Part shown: positions 1-6,781 of the stretch, piece after piece
How the letters are laid out: the number at the start of each line of letters is the position of its first letter
How positions within the stretch are numbered: the stretch's first letter is position 1
DNA from: CAJBLF01 sp964495825
Lineage (GTDB): Bacteria > Patescibacteriota > Gracilibacteria > Absconditabacterales > Absconditicoccaceae
DNA: 11,335 nt
Direction of reading: 5' to 3'
NCBI GenBank assembly: GCA_964495825.1
Contig: CAZBWI010000015.1
Coordinates: forward strand, 1 to 11,335
Notes under the pieces: model-generated
The model's input: the letters and a program-made list of their open reading frames with translations, nothing else
Database searches by the model: none
Told to the model about the DNA's origin: nothing
Program-made: the position numbers and the translations under genes

Positions 1-1
1 A

Positions 2-127
2 ACCAAGAAAAAATTCAGTCTCCACCTAAAGGAATGTGAATTTAGATTTAATTGTTGAATAGAGTGAGAAAATATGTATACTAAGTTATTGAAACTTTTA
101 AAAGAGTATGTGAAAATTTGTTGCTAA
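2..127 (+). CDS. IS1595/IS1016-type transposase, C-terminal fragment cut by the window edge
   Basis: Frame 2 is open from the window edge to TAA at 125-127 when TGA is read as glycine (TGA at 56 and 65). About 41 residues remain. They contain HLKECEFRFN, followed by a leucine-rich helix (MYTKLLKLLKEYVK). From memory, transposases of the IS1595 family (ISXO2-like DDE domain) end with a motif of the type FYLHLKECEFRFN, then an aromatic or basic residue, then a leucine-rich helix. The catalytic DDE residues would lie upstream, outside the window, so I cannot tell whether the element is intact. The Cys-Gly that follows FRFN, where Tyr-Arg is more usual, may indicate decay. The family call rests on one short but distinctive motif. 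Confidence 0.7.
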
Positions 128-275
128 AGTACTCTAGACCCATCTTTTATTTTTATTAGGGATAAATACCTAACAATTTTACTGAAATTTTTATGTTTAC
201 CAGTACTGACATTTTAACCTTGCTGTGACAAGCAGTATATTGAACGCTTGTAATTACCACCAAAATCCCTATATC
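128..275. other. Noncoding stretch after the transposase, possible right end of the insertion sequence
   Basis: No convincing reading frame is open here under code 25. A short inverted repeat, TTAGG then an AT-rich spacer then CCTAA (around 158-175), lies about 35-50 bases after the transposase stop, where an IS1595-type terminal repeat could sit, but the left end of the element is not in view. A TATATT hexamer at 236-241 could be a -10 box for the leader of the next gene, but its -35 match is poor. Confidence 0.35.
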
Positions 276-311
276 GAAGAAGATCATTTTATATGGTCTT
301 CTTCTTTTTTT
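276..311 (+). terminator. Intrinsic-terminator-like hairpin ending 2 bases before a start codon
   Basis: GAAGAAGATCAT (276-287) pairs with ATGGTCTTCTTC (293-304) over 12 base pairs with one G-T wobble and a 5-base loop. Seven T follow (305-311). This is the classic form of a rho-independent terminator. The ATG of the winged-helix gene is at 314, so the hairpin either ends an upstream transcript or acts as an attenuator in that gene's own leader. Confidence 0.8.
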
Positions 312-313
312 CT

Positions 314-853
314 ATGAACCTGGAGAAACTGTTCGGCAGCAAGACAAAAGTAGATATCCTCAAATACCTTCTTTTTAGAAGACAAGGAATCTCCATGAGA
401 GCCCTCGAAAGCGAAATCGAGCGGACATTTCCTGCTATCAAGAAACAGGTTGATTCATTGAATGAAGCGAATATCATACATGTGAATAAGGATGGCCAAT
501 GACGAGCTATTTCTATCAAACCAGAGTTTTATGATACTCTCAAAAATGTCTTTTATTTCTGACTCCAAAACGAGCTCAAAACCTTATTTACAACTTATGA
601 GGTAATGATCGATCAATATTACTTCGGCAAAAGATTTAATATCGATCTGGAGATGGATCTGGTAGTAATTTACAAAAATTGTGAGAAACCGCAGATAGAT
701 ATGATCAAAAGCAATATTGATGAGATTTTTAGAAGTTATTTCATAGAAACGGCGTCCGTTGTCTTTATGAGCCTGGAAGAGTGGCAGAAACGTGATAGAT
801 TAGCAGATAGGTTTGTTATTCAGATCAAAAAAAGTCTCATTCCCAAGAAATAA
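314..853 (+). CDS. Winged-helix DNA-binding protein with degenerate nucleotidyltransferase-like domain
   Basis: The gene encodes 179 residues and ends at TAA. Two in-frame TGA codons (500-502 and 560-562) read as glycine; under the standard code the gene would be in three pieces. Residues 1-75 look like an ArsR-type winged helix: a KVDILKYLL helix, then a recognition-helix region (FPAIKKQVDSL) and a wing. Residues about 100-179 resemble the minimal nucleotidyltransferase domain often joined to such regulators: a strand LEMDLVVIYK where a DxD motif would sit, and a C-terminal VVFMSLEEWQKR segment like that family's end. The usual GS motif is absent, so the domain is probably inactive and may sense a ligand or bind a partner. 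No Shine-Dalgarno precedes the ATG. An in-frame ATG at 293 lies inside the terminator stem and was rejected as the start. The target of regulation is unknown. Confidence 0.65.
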
Positions 854-883
854 TGATAGATGTTAGATAATAGATGATAAATG
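854..883 (+). repeat. Array of 7-base repeats, left arm
   Basis: Directly after the preceding stop codon come four consecutive 7-base units of pattern T(G/A)(A/T)TA(G/A)A, then TG. The last unit with its flank, TGATAAATG, is the exact inverse complement of CATTTATCA at 1265-1273 in the right arm. The two arms thus face each other around the pseudogene. Confidence 0.7.
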
Positions 884-1261
884 TGCTTTATTTTATAGCA
901 AAATACAATGACAGAAAATTTGATTCAGACAAAAGTTTTCAATGTTCTATAGATGTTGTTAAATTGTACAAAAAACTAATAGAGTAAAATGAATTTATTA
1001 CATCCAAACAAATTTTAAGATCATAAACTAGCATTTGAGCTAATATAGGGGAAGCTATTGCTGGATAGAGTAAAAAGGATTTTTAGCCAAGATATTTGTT
1101 GTACCAAAAGAGTCCAGAGAGATTAAATATCGATTAAGATTACTTCAAGAAATAAATCTTTACAAGGGTGATGTAGAAAAGTATGTAAAAGATAGAGAAA
1201 GTATTAGCAATATTCTAACCAAAATAACCAAAATAATCAGAGAATCACTCAAAAAATACCT
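874..1261 (+). pseudogene. Decayed four-helix-bundle protein (S23/TIGR02436 type)
   Basis: From about 907 one frame reads NDRKFDSDKSF, then VVKLYKKLIE, a stop, EFITSKQILRS, a stop, TSIGANIGEAIAG, a stop, and SKKDF. After a one-base shift in a T run (1080-1084) a second frame gives LAKIFVVPKESREIKY, CGA, LRLLQE and further helices. This follows the family pattern: LLRSGTSxxAN, SRKDF, and RETRYWLRL. The three stops (TAA 985, TAA 1024, TAG 1066) are each one transition away from a code-25 sense codon, CAA or CAG for Gln and TGA for Gly. The gene is clearly broken. TGA at 1036 gives the glycine of TSIGAN. CGA at 1131-1133 falls on the conserved tryptophan of the YWLRL motif. The family is often found as mobile-looking inserts; its cellular role is poorly known. 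Confidence 0.75.
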
Positions 1262-1296
1262 TTTCATTTATCATGTATCATGTATCATTTTGTTAA
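1262..1296 (+). repeat. Array of 7-base repeats, right arm
   Basis: Consecutive heptamers built on TATCATG (1269-1275 and 1276-1282 are identical) are flanked by degenerate copies TTTCATT, TATCATT and TTGTTAA. It is inverted relative to the array at 854-883 and closes the far side of the pseudogene. Confidence 0.7.
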
Positions 1297-1325
1297 TTAG
1301 TCCCGAAATACTAGCTGAACAGGTG

Positions 1326-2015
1326 ATGGGATATGTTGTAGGAGCTTCAGAACTGATACCTACGCTCAAACCATCATCCAAACCGTACAATGTAGCAATC
1401 CTACCTCAAGGACCGCATTTTTACACATGATTGCTGCAGGCTGCAGGATACCTGTTGTTGGACACGGACAAAAAGAATATGCTTATAATTTCTCAACAAA
1501 TAGAATATCCCGAAGACATACTAATAGATCATACTACTTATGGACCGATACTAGGAAAAAATCTAAAGAATACTGGAAACAACAAAGCTCTTCTTGCACA
1601 TGAGTTGGGTGCAAAGACCGTATATTCTCAAGAACAATTGTTATTGGGAAAGATAGATGTTCAATTACCATTTTTGAGAGTTATTACAGATACTGAGGAA
1701 ATTATTCATATAAGTGTAGGAAAAAATATCACTCAAGAGAAGCTAAAAAAAATTCTTCATTGGATAAAAAAACATATTTCTGACTATACTATCGTTTTGC
1801 TTACAAATATCGAATTGGATCAATCAACCAAAAAAGTTCAAGAACAAGAGGAAATACTCAAGATTGTAGAGAAATCATCGATCCCTCTTTTAGTACTCTT
1901 CCAAAAAATCCTTAGTACGCAGAAGAAAAAACCGGAAATAATAGCTTATGTAAATCCAGGGGAATTTTGAGGGCAATCATCCAAAACAACGAGATATATC
2001 TGTGCAGTAGGATAA
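1326..2015 (+). CDS. Memo-like protein (AmmeMemoRadiSam B family), degenerate and probably 5'-truncated
   Basis: Reading TGA at 1428 and 1968 as glycine gives 229 residues ending at TAA. The order of elements follows the Memo/AmmeMemoRadiSam B family: a strand NVAILP, then HFYTGLLQAAGY where the family has PHAGYxYSG, a second strand NMLIIS, a TYGPILGKNL segment where it has TPLG, and VQLPFLRVI, then IIHISVG. The expected metal-binding residues are changed: PHAG became PQGP, GPSH became SQQ, and no EHSLE remains. A conserved fold with a lost iron site is likely. ATG 1326 is the first ATG, but residues upstream (SPEILAEQV, from 1299) also look like the family's N-terminus, so the native start was probably removed by the repeat array and TTG 1290 may be used. 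No Shine-Dalgarno at normal spacing. The family call is moderate. Confidence 0.5.
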
Positions 2016-2021
2016 AAATTC

Positions 2022-2103
2022 CAACTAACAACTAATAGTGAACAACTAACAATAAAAAGAATGATTCCATAATTGTTAGTTATTAGTTGTTAACTGTTAG
2101 TTA
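2022..2103. repeat. Inverted pair of heptamer arrays (AACTAAC type)
   Basis: The left arm (2022-2053) is four 7-base units, first and last AACTAAC, then AAT. The right arm (2071-2103), read on the minus strand, is again four such units with the same first and last units and AAT. The outer 8 and inner 9-10 bases of the arms match exactly; the middle units differ, as if units were shuffled or mutated independently. The spacer is about 17 bases. It lies 6 bases after the Memo-like gene's stop and could form a long hairpin; there is no T run directly after it. Confidence 0.75.
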
Positions 2104-2135
2104 ATTTGTCATTTTGACTTGAAAACCTCTTGCAT

Positions 2136-2168
2136 TTTGGTACAAGTATAGTGCCAAAGTTTTTTTTT
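2136..2168 (+). terminator. Intrinsic-terminator-like hairpin just before secE
   Basis: TTTGGTAC (2136-2143) pairs with GTGCCAAA (2151-2158), 8 base pairs with one wobble around a 7-base loop, and G plus nine T follow (2159-2168). It ends 18 bases before the secE start. It may end the upstream transcript. If the secE promoter lies before it (a weak TTGACT at 2114-2119 is the best -35 seen), it would instead be an attenuator for the secE-nusG-rplK-rplA cluster. Confidence 0.75.
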
Positions 2169-2186
2169 ATTGGTAAAAAAATCCAG

Positions 2187-2369
2187 ATGATGAAATTTAT
2201 TTACGATAGCTTAGAAACTGTCAAAAAGCTCAAGCATCCTACCAAAAAGGATTTTGTCAACCTTACGTTAGCGATTTTTGTGGCTATTATTGTTGCAGGA
2301 ATCTATTTTATTGCTGCAGATACTGTCTTTTCAGGCATCTATAAGCGATTTTATAGTGTAATGCAATAA
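2187..2369 (+). CDS. secE: Preprotein translocase subunit SecE
   Basis: This 60-residue protein is the small essential subunit of the SecYEG channel in the inner membrane. It has the SecE layout: a short amphipathic cytoplasmic helix (SLETVKKLKHPTKKDF), then one membrane segment at about residues 28-48 (LTLAIFVAIIVAGIYFIAAD), and a short C-terminal tail. The D of AADTVFSG sits where SecE usually has D after the membrane span. Two adjacent ATG codons (2187, 2190) are possible starts; there is no Shine-Dalgarno. nusG follows after 29 bases, the conserved secE-nusG-rplK-rplA order, which supports the call strongly. CGA at 2346 (residue 54) is one of the rare CGA codons. Confidence 0.9.
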   Translation: MMKFIYDSLETVKKLKHPTKKDFVNLTLAIFVAIIVAGIYFIAADTVFSGIYKRFYSVMQ

Positions 2370-2398
2370 TGTTCGTTTTATCGTATAACCTGTAGTGT

Positions 2399-2983
2399 AT
2401 GCAAAAAGCAGAAACAAATACCTGAGAGATCAAAAGACAAATCGAAGATAATGCATTCAAATGGTATGTATTAAGTGTTGTATCAGGACAAGAGGATCTT
2501 GTGATAGAAAATCTCAAAGAAAGAATGAAAAAGCAGAACCTTGAATCCACAGTAGAGGATTATATGTCCCCTATGGTCAATGAATCATCGCTCAAGAAGT
2601 GAGAAAAGATAATTAAACAAAAAAAACTCTATCCAGGATATGTCTTTGTCAAATCGCAGATGAACGATAAGATATGGTATGTTATCAGAAATACGCCGGG
2701 AGTTAGATTGATTGTAGGAGCGGAGACGCGTCCTATCCCGCTGACCGATGATGAATATCAAAAAATCATGGATCAGATCAAAAAATCACAAGAAAGATCA
2801 GAACTCAAGATACCATTCAAAGAAGGCGATGTTGTCTTACTGAAGACAGGAGACTTCAAATGAATGAAAGGAACAGTGAGAACCATCGATACAGAAAAAT
2901 GAACAGCAATTGTCAATATTGAGATGTTATGAAGACTTACTCCAGTCGTTATAGACTTGGACAAAGTGGAGCTCATGAGCTAG
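2399..2983 (+). CDS. nusG: Transcription termination/antitermination factor NusG
   Basis: The protein has 194 residues and ends at TAG. NusG binds the RNA polymerase clamp and modulates pausing and Rho or ribosome coupling. The NGN domain spans about residues 20-125: KWYVLSVVSGQE, KKLYPGYVFVK, and NTPGVRLIVG. The KOW domain follows (GDVVLLKTGDFKGMKGTV), and the C-terminus has the family signature LGRLTPVVIDLDKVEL. Five in-frame TGA codons are present. Those in FKGMKG and LGRLTP fall exactly on invariant glycines, which makes this gene one of the clearest proofs of the TGA-glycine code here. An extra stretch of about 15 residues before KWYVL is not seen in most homologues. No Shine-Dalgarno. 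Confidence 0.95.
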
Positions 2984-2992
2984 TAATATATT

Positions 2993-3031
2993 CCATGGAG
3001 AGCACCATATGGTGCTGCTTCTTCTCTATGG
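2993..3031 (+). promoter_or_regulatory. Two-part hairpin between nusG and the next gene
   Basis: A perfect palindrome, AGCACCAT/ATGGTGCT (3001-3016), lies within an outer stem CCATGGAG (2993-3000) with CTCTATGG (3024-3031), one wobble. Only a short T-rich stretch follows (3034-3041). It could be a weak terminator, a processing site or a pause site that lowers expression of the genes downstream. Confidence 0.45.
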
Positions 3032-3043
3032 CGCTTTTATTTG

Positions 3044-3739
3044 ATGATCGCTAGGATGTATACCAAAGACCAAAAGATCCTAAGGTTCTCGATGTTATTG
3101 CTCTTTTTGGCGCTTATGATCGTATATATCATCCGATATCAGGTAAAGGGGATAATAGTAAAAGAACCCTTACAAAAACAGAATATGAGTTCAGGAATAC
3201 AGATCGTAAGCATCAGTGGAGGAATGATCTCAGATATCGCAGACACCTGATCGACGATATCAGATAATAGTACTACAACATGAACATTAACCAAGACTTG
3301 AATTACTACTTTATGAACAACAATTGTATATACGGGGACTTCTTCGGATGCTATGGTCAAGAACACCACGATTAAGATGCTATCGTGAACAAGTATATAT
3401 TACGGAAAAATAGCGATCATAGAACAATTGGGTATTAAGTATCAATATGCATTGACAGATAGCTCATGAACATGGTATATCTATCTTGGTACGCCGAGTT
3501 ATGACTTCGTAAGTATAGCAAGAGCACTCAAGGGGAATACCTATACCATGGCTACAGAACAGGAAATACTTGCGAACAAATTATTTGGGAATAAGGTAGT
3601 CTTCATCAATCTTCCTGAATACAAGGACAAACAGGTTATTATGCTTATCTATATGAACGATGGTATTCGGCTCATCCAGATAGACTATTGATTATACCAT
3701 AAATCCAAATGATATCTCAAATCTTTATTTATTGATTAA
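3044..3739 (+). CDS. Unrecognised membrane-anchored protein between nusG and rplK
   Basis: With eight TGA codons read as glycine this gives 231 residues ending at TAA. I do not recognise the family. Residues 1-14 are basic, residues about 15-31 form one hydrophobic segment (MLLLFLALMIVYII), so the rest probably lies outside the membrane. Residues about 50-105 are rich in Ser, Thr and Gly, a likely flexible linker. The C-terminal part (about 120-231) looks folded, with alternating strands and helices and a DSSGTWYIYLG segment; it ends DYGLYHKSKGYLKSLF. CGA at residue 31 and CGG at residue 209 are rare codons that would be Trp under the proposed second reassignment. The gene sits inside a normally unbroken ribosomal/transcription cluster, 9 bases before rplK, so it is probably co-transcribed with rplK. 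ATG 3044 is chosen as the first ATG; 3056 is an alternative. Confidence 0.7.
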
Positions 3740-3748
3740 TCTACAATC

Positions 3749-4192
3749 ATGGCAGGAAAAATTACTAACATTCTTAATCTCGAAATACCAGCTGGGAAGG
3801 CACAGCCAGCACCTCCACTTGGACCTATGCTTTGAGCAAATGGAGTCAATATCTGACAGTTTATCAAGGAATTCAATGATAAGACGATGGAGCTCATGAA
3901 ACAGTTCGGCGGTACAGATGTCAAAGTGAAATGTACATTGACTATCTACGCAGACAGATCTTTTGATCTCAAAATATGAAGTCCAGTAACGTCTAATTTG
4001 ATTCTTCGAAAACTTAAACAAGCCAAAGGATCTGGAGAACCCAATAAGAAAAAAATCGGAACACTTTCCAAAAAAGATCTTGAGGAGATTGCTCAGCTCA
4101 AGATGGGAGATATGAATTCCGATAATCTTGAGTCTATGATGAAATCTATTGCAGGAACTGCAAGAAATATGGGTATCGATGTAGAAAAATAA
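3749..4192 (+). CDS. rplK: 50S ribosomal protein L11
   Basis: 147 residues, a usual L11 length. L11 binds the GTPase-associated region of 23S rRNA and shapes the factor-binding site. The N-terminal domain shows IPAGKAQPAPPLGPMLGANG, the L11 signature with its proline pairs, and VNIGQFIKEFN. The C-terminal RNA-binding domain has GSGEPNKKKIG and ends IAGTARNMGIDVEK, as expected. Three TGA codons encode glycine, among them those of PMLGANG and NIGQF. The linker after the N-terminal domain is about one residue shorter than in most L11 (LILRKLKQAKGSG). Start at ATG 3749; no Shine-Dalgarno. rplA follows after 66 bases. Confidence 0.97.
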
Positions 4193-4258
4193 TTCAGAAT
4201 CAATACGTGGGAGCTTTTTAAGCGTTAGAACCACTTTTATCTTATTTACAACAAGAAC

Positions 4259-4930
4259 ATGGCACACGGAAAAAAACGGAAAGAATCGGCTAAATTAATC
4301 GATTCAACTAAGGCGTATCCTATCGAAGAAGCAGTAGCATTGCTCAAAAAAATAGGATATACCAAATTCGACTGATCTGTAGAGATCGCAATCAAGACCT
4401 TTGCTGATCCCAAGTACAATGATCAAATGATGAGAGGAACAACTATTCTTCCTCATGGTACCGGTAAATCCAAAAAGATTGCAGTATTTACAGATGATGA
4501 GGCTGTAGCCAAAAAAGCTTGAGCTGATATTGTAGGCAAGGATAGTCTTCTTGCTGATATCAAAGCGGGAAAAATAGATTTCGATATCTTGCTTACAACA
4601 CCTGAATTGATTAGAGATCTTGCTCCAGCAGCAAAACAGCTCGGACCAAAGGGGCTGATGCCTTCTCCAAAATCAGGTACGGTGACAGCAAATATTACTG
4701 AAGCAATAAATGAATTTAAGAAAGGAAAAATGGAGTTTAAACTTGATAAGACCGGAAATATTAATGCAGCCGTAGGTAAACTCTCATTTACTGAAGAGCA
4801 GATAGTAGAAAATATCAAAGCATTTCTTAATGCATTGGAAGAAAATAAACCAGCAGGAGTGAAAGGAAAATTGATTAAAAAGGTGTATATTGCTCCTACA
4901 ATGGGACCTGGAATACTAATTAGTTATTAA
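4259..4930 (+). CDS. rplA: 50S ribosomal protein L1
   Basis: 223 residues, close to the usual 225-235. L1 forms the mobile stalk that moves deacylated tRNA out of the E site and, in other bacteria, represses its own operon. Visible features: N-terminal HGKK...KESAKLIDSTKAYPIEEAVALLKK, then FDGSVEIAIK, then ILPHGTGKSKKIAVF, LAPAAKQLGPKGLMPSPKSGTV in the middle, and YIAPTMGPG at the end. TGA at two sites reads as glycine. CGG at residue 7 sits where B. subtilis and Thermus L1 have tyrosine (GKKY or GKRY). The last residues (LISY) and the stop are made by a heptamer repeat array, so the native C-terminus may have been replaced. rplJ and rplL, the usual next genes, are absent. Confidence 0.96.
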
Positions 4931-4962
4931 TAGTTAGTTTATAGTAGATAGAATATAAAAAT
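4914..4962 (+). repeat. Third heptamer array, overlapping the rplA stop
   Basis: Six or seven consecutive 7-base units that all begin with TA (TACTAAT, TAGTTAT, TAATAGT, TAGTTTA, and so on) start inside the last rplA codons and run past its stop codon at 4928. Only one arm is seen; no inverted partner was found nearby. The units resemble the TTAGTTA-type arm at 2071-2103. Confidence 0.6.
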
Positions 4963-4970
4963 ATATATTC

Positions 4971-5013
4971 AAAAAAAACAGACAAGTTCTTTATAGAGCA
5001 AGTCTGTTTTTTT
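4971..5013. terminator. Bidirectional intrinsic terminator between rplA and ftsX
   Basis: Eight A and CAGAC (4971-4983) pair with GTCTGTTTTTTT (5002-5013). After an AA/AA internal loop a second stem, GTTCT with AGAGC, closes a TTAT loop. T runs flank the stem on both strands, so it can end transcription of the converging rplA and ftsX units. Confidence 0.88.
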
Positions 5014-5026
5014 GATATTTTAGTGT

Positions 5027-5983
5027 CTAGAGTTTTTTATTTAATGAGCGAGCAAAGATATATGAGAATATAAATCCTACGCCTGCGACTACAAGGATTT
5101 CTATGACGAAGATTGCTATGATCCAGAGAATGTTTCCAAATATGTTGAATAGTGTCACATCAAAGAGATGATAGATATAGTAGTTGATAGTGATACCGCT
5201 AATAAGCAATAATGCCAAGCAAATAAGGAAAGAGAATCCCAAGACGTTCACTGTTAGTGTTATGAATCATTGGACAATCTGTTTGTAGGTTGCACCAAGT
5301 ATTTTTTTGACCTCAAGCTCTCTATGGAACGTATGGAAAATATTTTTCAATAAGAATCCCAGGAATGCGAGAATAATAAATAAGAGTATAGCTATGATAA
5401 CATAGGAAAGCCCTATGATGAAATTACTGAGATTGATAATAGTGAGCACTCTATTTTCTTGTTGTTTGAGTGTGGAACCGGTATCAAGATCCTTTATATT
5501 GAGGATAATATCCTTGTTTTTGGTAATGATTGTTTTGAGTGATTCATACTTACTGTCGCTATCAAACATAACATAGAGTGTTGAAGGGAGAGGATTTTCT
5601 ATTCAGAATTTTTGGAAATTACTAACAACATCAGGGATTTTTTTCTGTAAGAATGCTAATGCATCGTCTTTGGAAGAGAACATAACTTTGAGTCCTTTGG
5701 ATTCTAATTCGTCCTTGAGCGCAATTACTCTCTTATAGATTTCCGTATCACTACCTGTACGTTCTGGAGAGGGAGAAATGTCCTTGATATAAAAATACAT
5801 ACCAAGTCTCTCCTTGAGATCTCCAGTGAATTGATGAGCATACAGCGATATTCCTAGGAATATATTCAACAGAAAGAGCAAAAACCCTATGAAAATGCTT
5901 ACACCGATAACATTGGTTCGTGATGTTTTGAGAAGATGAGTAAGGTCTTGCTTGAAGATTTTTGAGAGTGAGCTTTTCAGCAT
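5027..5983 (-). CDS. ftsX: FtsX-like cell division permease
   Basis: 318 residues with two TGA glycines (5603-5605, 5267-5269); stop TAG. FtsX pairs with the ATPase FtsE in the cytoplasmic membrane and activates peptidoglycan hydrolases at the septum. Four membrane segments are visible, at about residues 24-46, 185-215, 245-267 and 280-308. Between the first two lies an outer loop domain containing ENPLPSTLYV, the FtsX signature. After segment 2, FHRELEVKKILGATYKQIVQGF matches the conserved cytoplasmic coupling stretch (REIEIMKLVGAT in others). No ftsE gene lies in the window, which is unusual because the two are normally adjacent. The TPR gene lies 29 bases upstream on the same strand. CGA at residue 22. 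Confidence 0.9.
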
Positions 5984-6013
5984 CCTACTGAGGATAAGGT
6001 ATAAAATGTGTGT

Positions 6014-6634
6014 TTATTTTTTGAACATATGCTGGGTGGTAATAAATTTCTCGAAAAGAGAGATCTTTTGATCATAGAAATCCATACCTTTATCGATAGT
6101 TTGGAGTTTTTCACGATGTTTATAGAAATATTTTATCATATCTTTCGCTTTTTTGTACTTATGTTCCAAGATATAGAGTTCTATCAGATTATAAATAACT
6201 TCCGCATCAGTGTTGTTGATATAAAATGCGTCCTTGAGGAAGTTCAATCATTTTTCTCTATTACCATATCGATATTCACACAGCCCATAACATCTGAGAA
6301 TTTCGTGATTTTCTGCTTTAGTAATTTCCAATGCTTTCTGGAGATATTTCTTCGCTTCCAGTCGATGATTTTTTTCCATCTCCAAAACTCCCTTGATATA
6401 GAGCCCCAATGGATCTGTGTTGTTTTTTTTGGCATTCAAAAAATCTATTGCTTTGGTCGCTTTACCGATTTCTCATTTTCTATATTGGATATCAGTAACC
6501 TGAAGAAGTGCATCTTCATTGTTTGGATCTCTAAAAAGTATGGTATTTACCTTTTTTATAGCTTCATCGAATTTTCATAATTCTTTAAGCTCTTCGATTT
6601 CATTGATAAGGGAATCAGGAATATAGGTAGGCAT
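6014..6634 (-). CDS. Tetratricopeptide-repeat protein
   Basis: 206 residues from ATG 6634, with three TGA glycines. The protein is almost wholly helical, with TPR-like hairpins: ELKELGKFDEAIKKVNTIL (around residues 15-35), GEIGKATKAIDFLNA, LEAKKYLQKALEI, GLNFLKDAFYIN and KYKKAKDMIKYFYKH. TPR arrays act as protein-binding scaffolds; no signal peptide is seen, so it probably acts in the cytoplasm. It is 29 bases from ftsX and likely co-transcribed. The start is uncertain. The frame stays open upstream to TAA at 6737-6739 and this extension also looks coding (HFLEYTGIYSFTSGIDS, with TGA at glycine-like places), yet it has no ATG, GTG or TTG. CGA at residue 91 occupies the TPR position usually held by Tyr or Trp. 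The partner is unknown. Confidence 0.75.
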
Positions 6635-6781
6635 ACTATCGATTCATGAAGTAAATGAGTATATTCAAGTGTATTCTAAAAAGTGCCTATTTTCAAATAT
6701 TTCCGGCTTGTTAAAAGTATTTGAATTTACATTTATTTAAACAATGATATAGATGGGTAATAAAATAGGAAAACAAGTATG

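Noticed and set aside
1..45. A possible frame-1 C-terminus ending at TAG 43
   Set aside because: Frame 2 carries the distinctive HLKECEFRFN transposase motif over the same bases.
1..275. Possible structured RNA (tmRNA, RNase P or SRP) before the first hairpin
   Set aside because: CTCCACC at 20-26 recalls a tmRNA end, but no T-arm or other conserved element is present and the stretch is partly transposase coding.
985..1068. Read-through or reassignment of TAA/TAG to explain the stops in the four-helix-bundle gene
   Set aside because: A one-base frameshift is also present, and TAA/TAG close all other genes, so simple decay is the better explanation.
3725..4267. A 180-codon minus-strand frame opposite rplK
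   Set aside because: It is a shadow of rplK, whose identity is certain.
6008..6580. A 190-codon open frame on the plus strand, antisense to the TPR gene
   Set aside because: Its product is a Phe/Ile-rich string with no family features, while the minus strand encodes a coherent TPR protein with TGA glycines.
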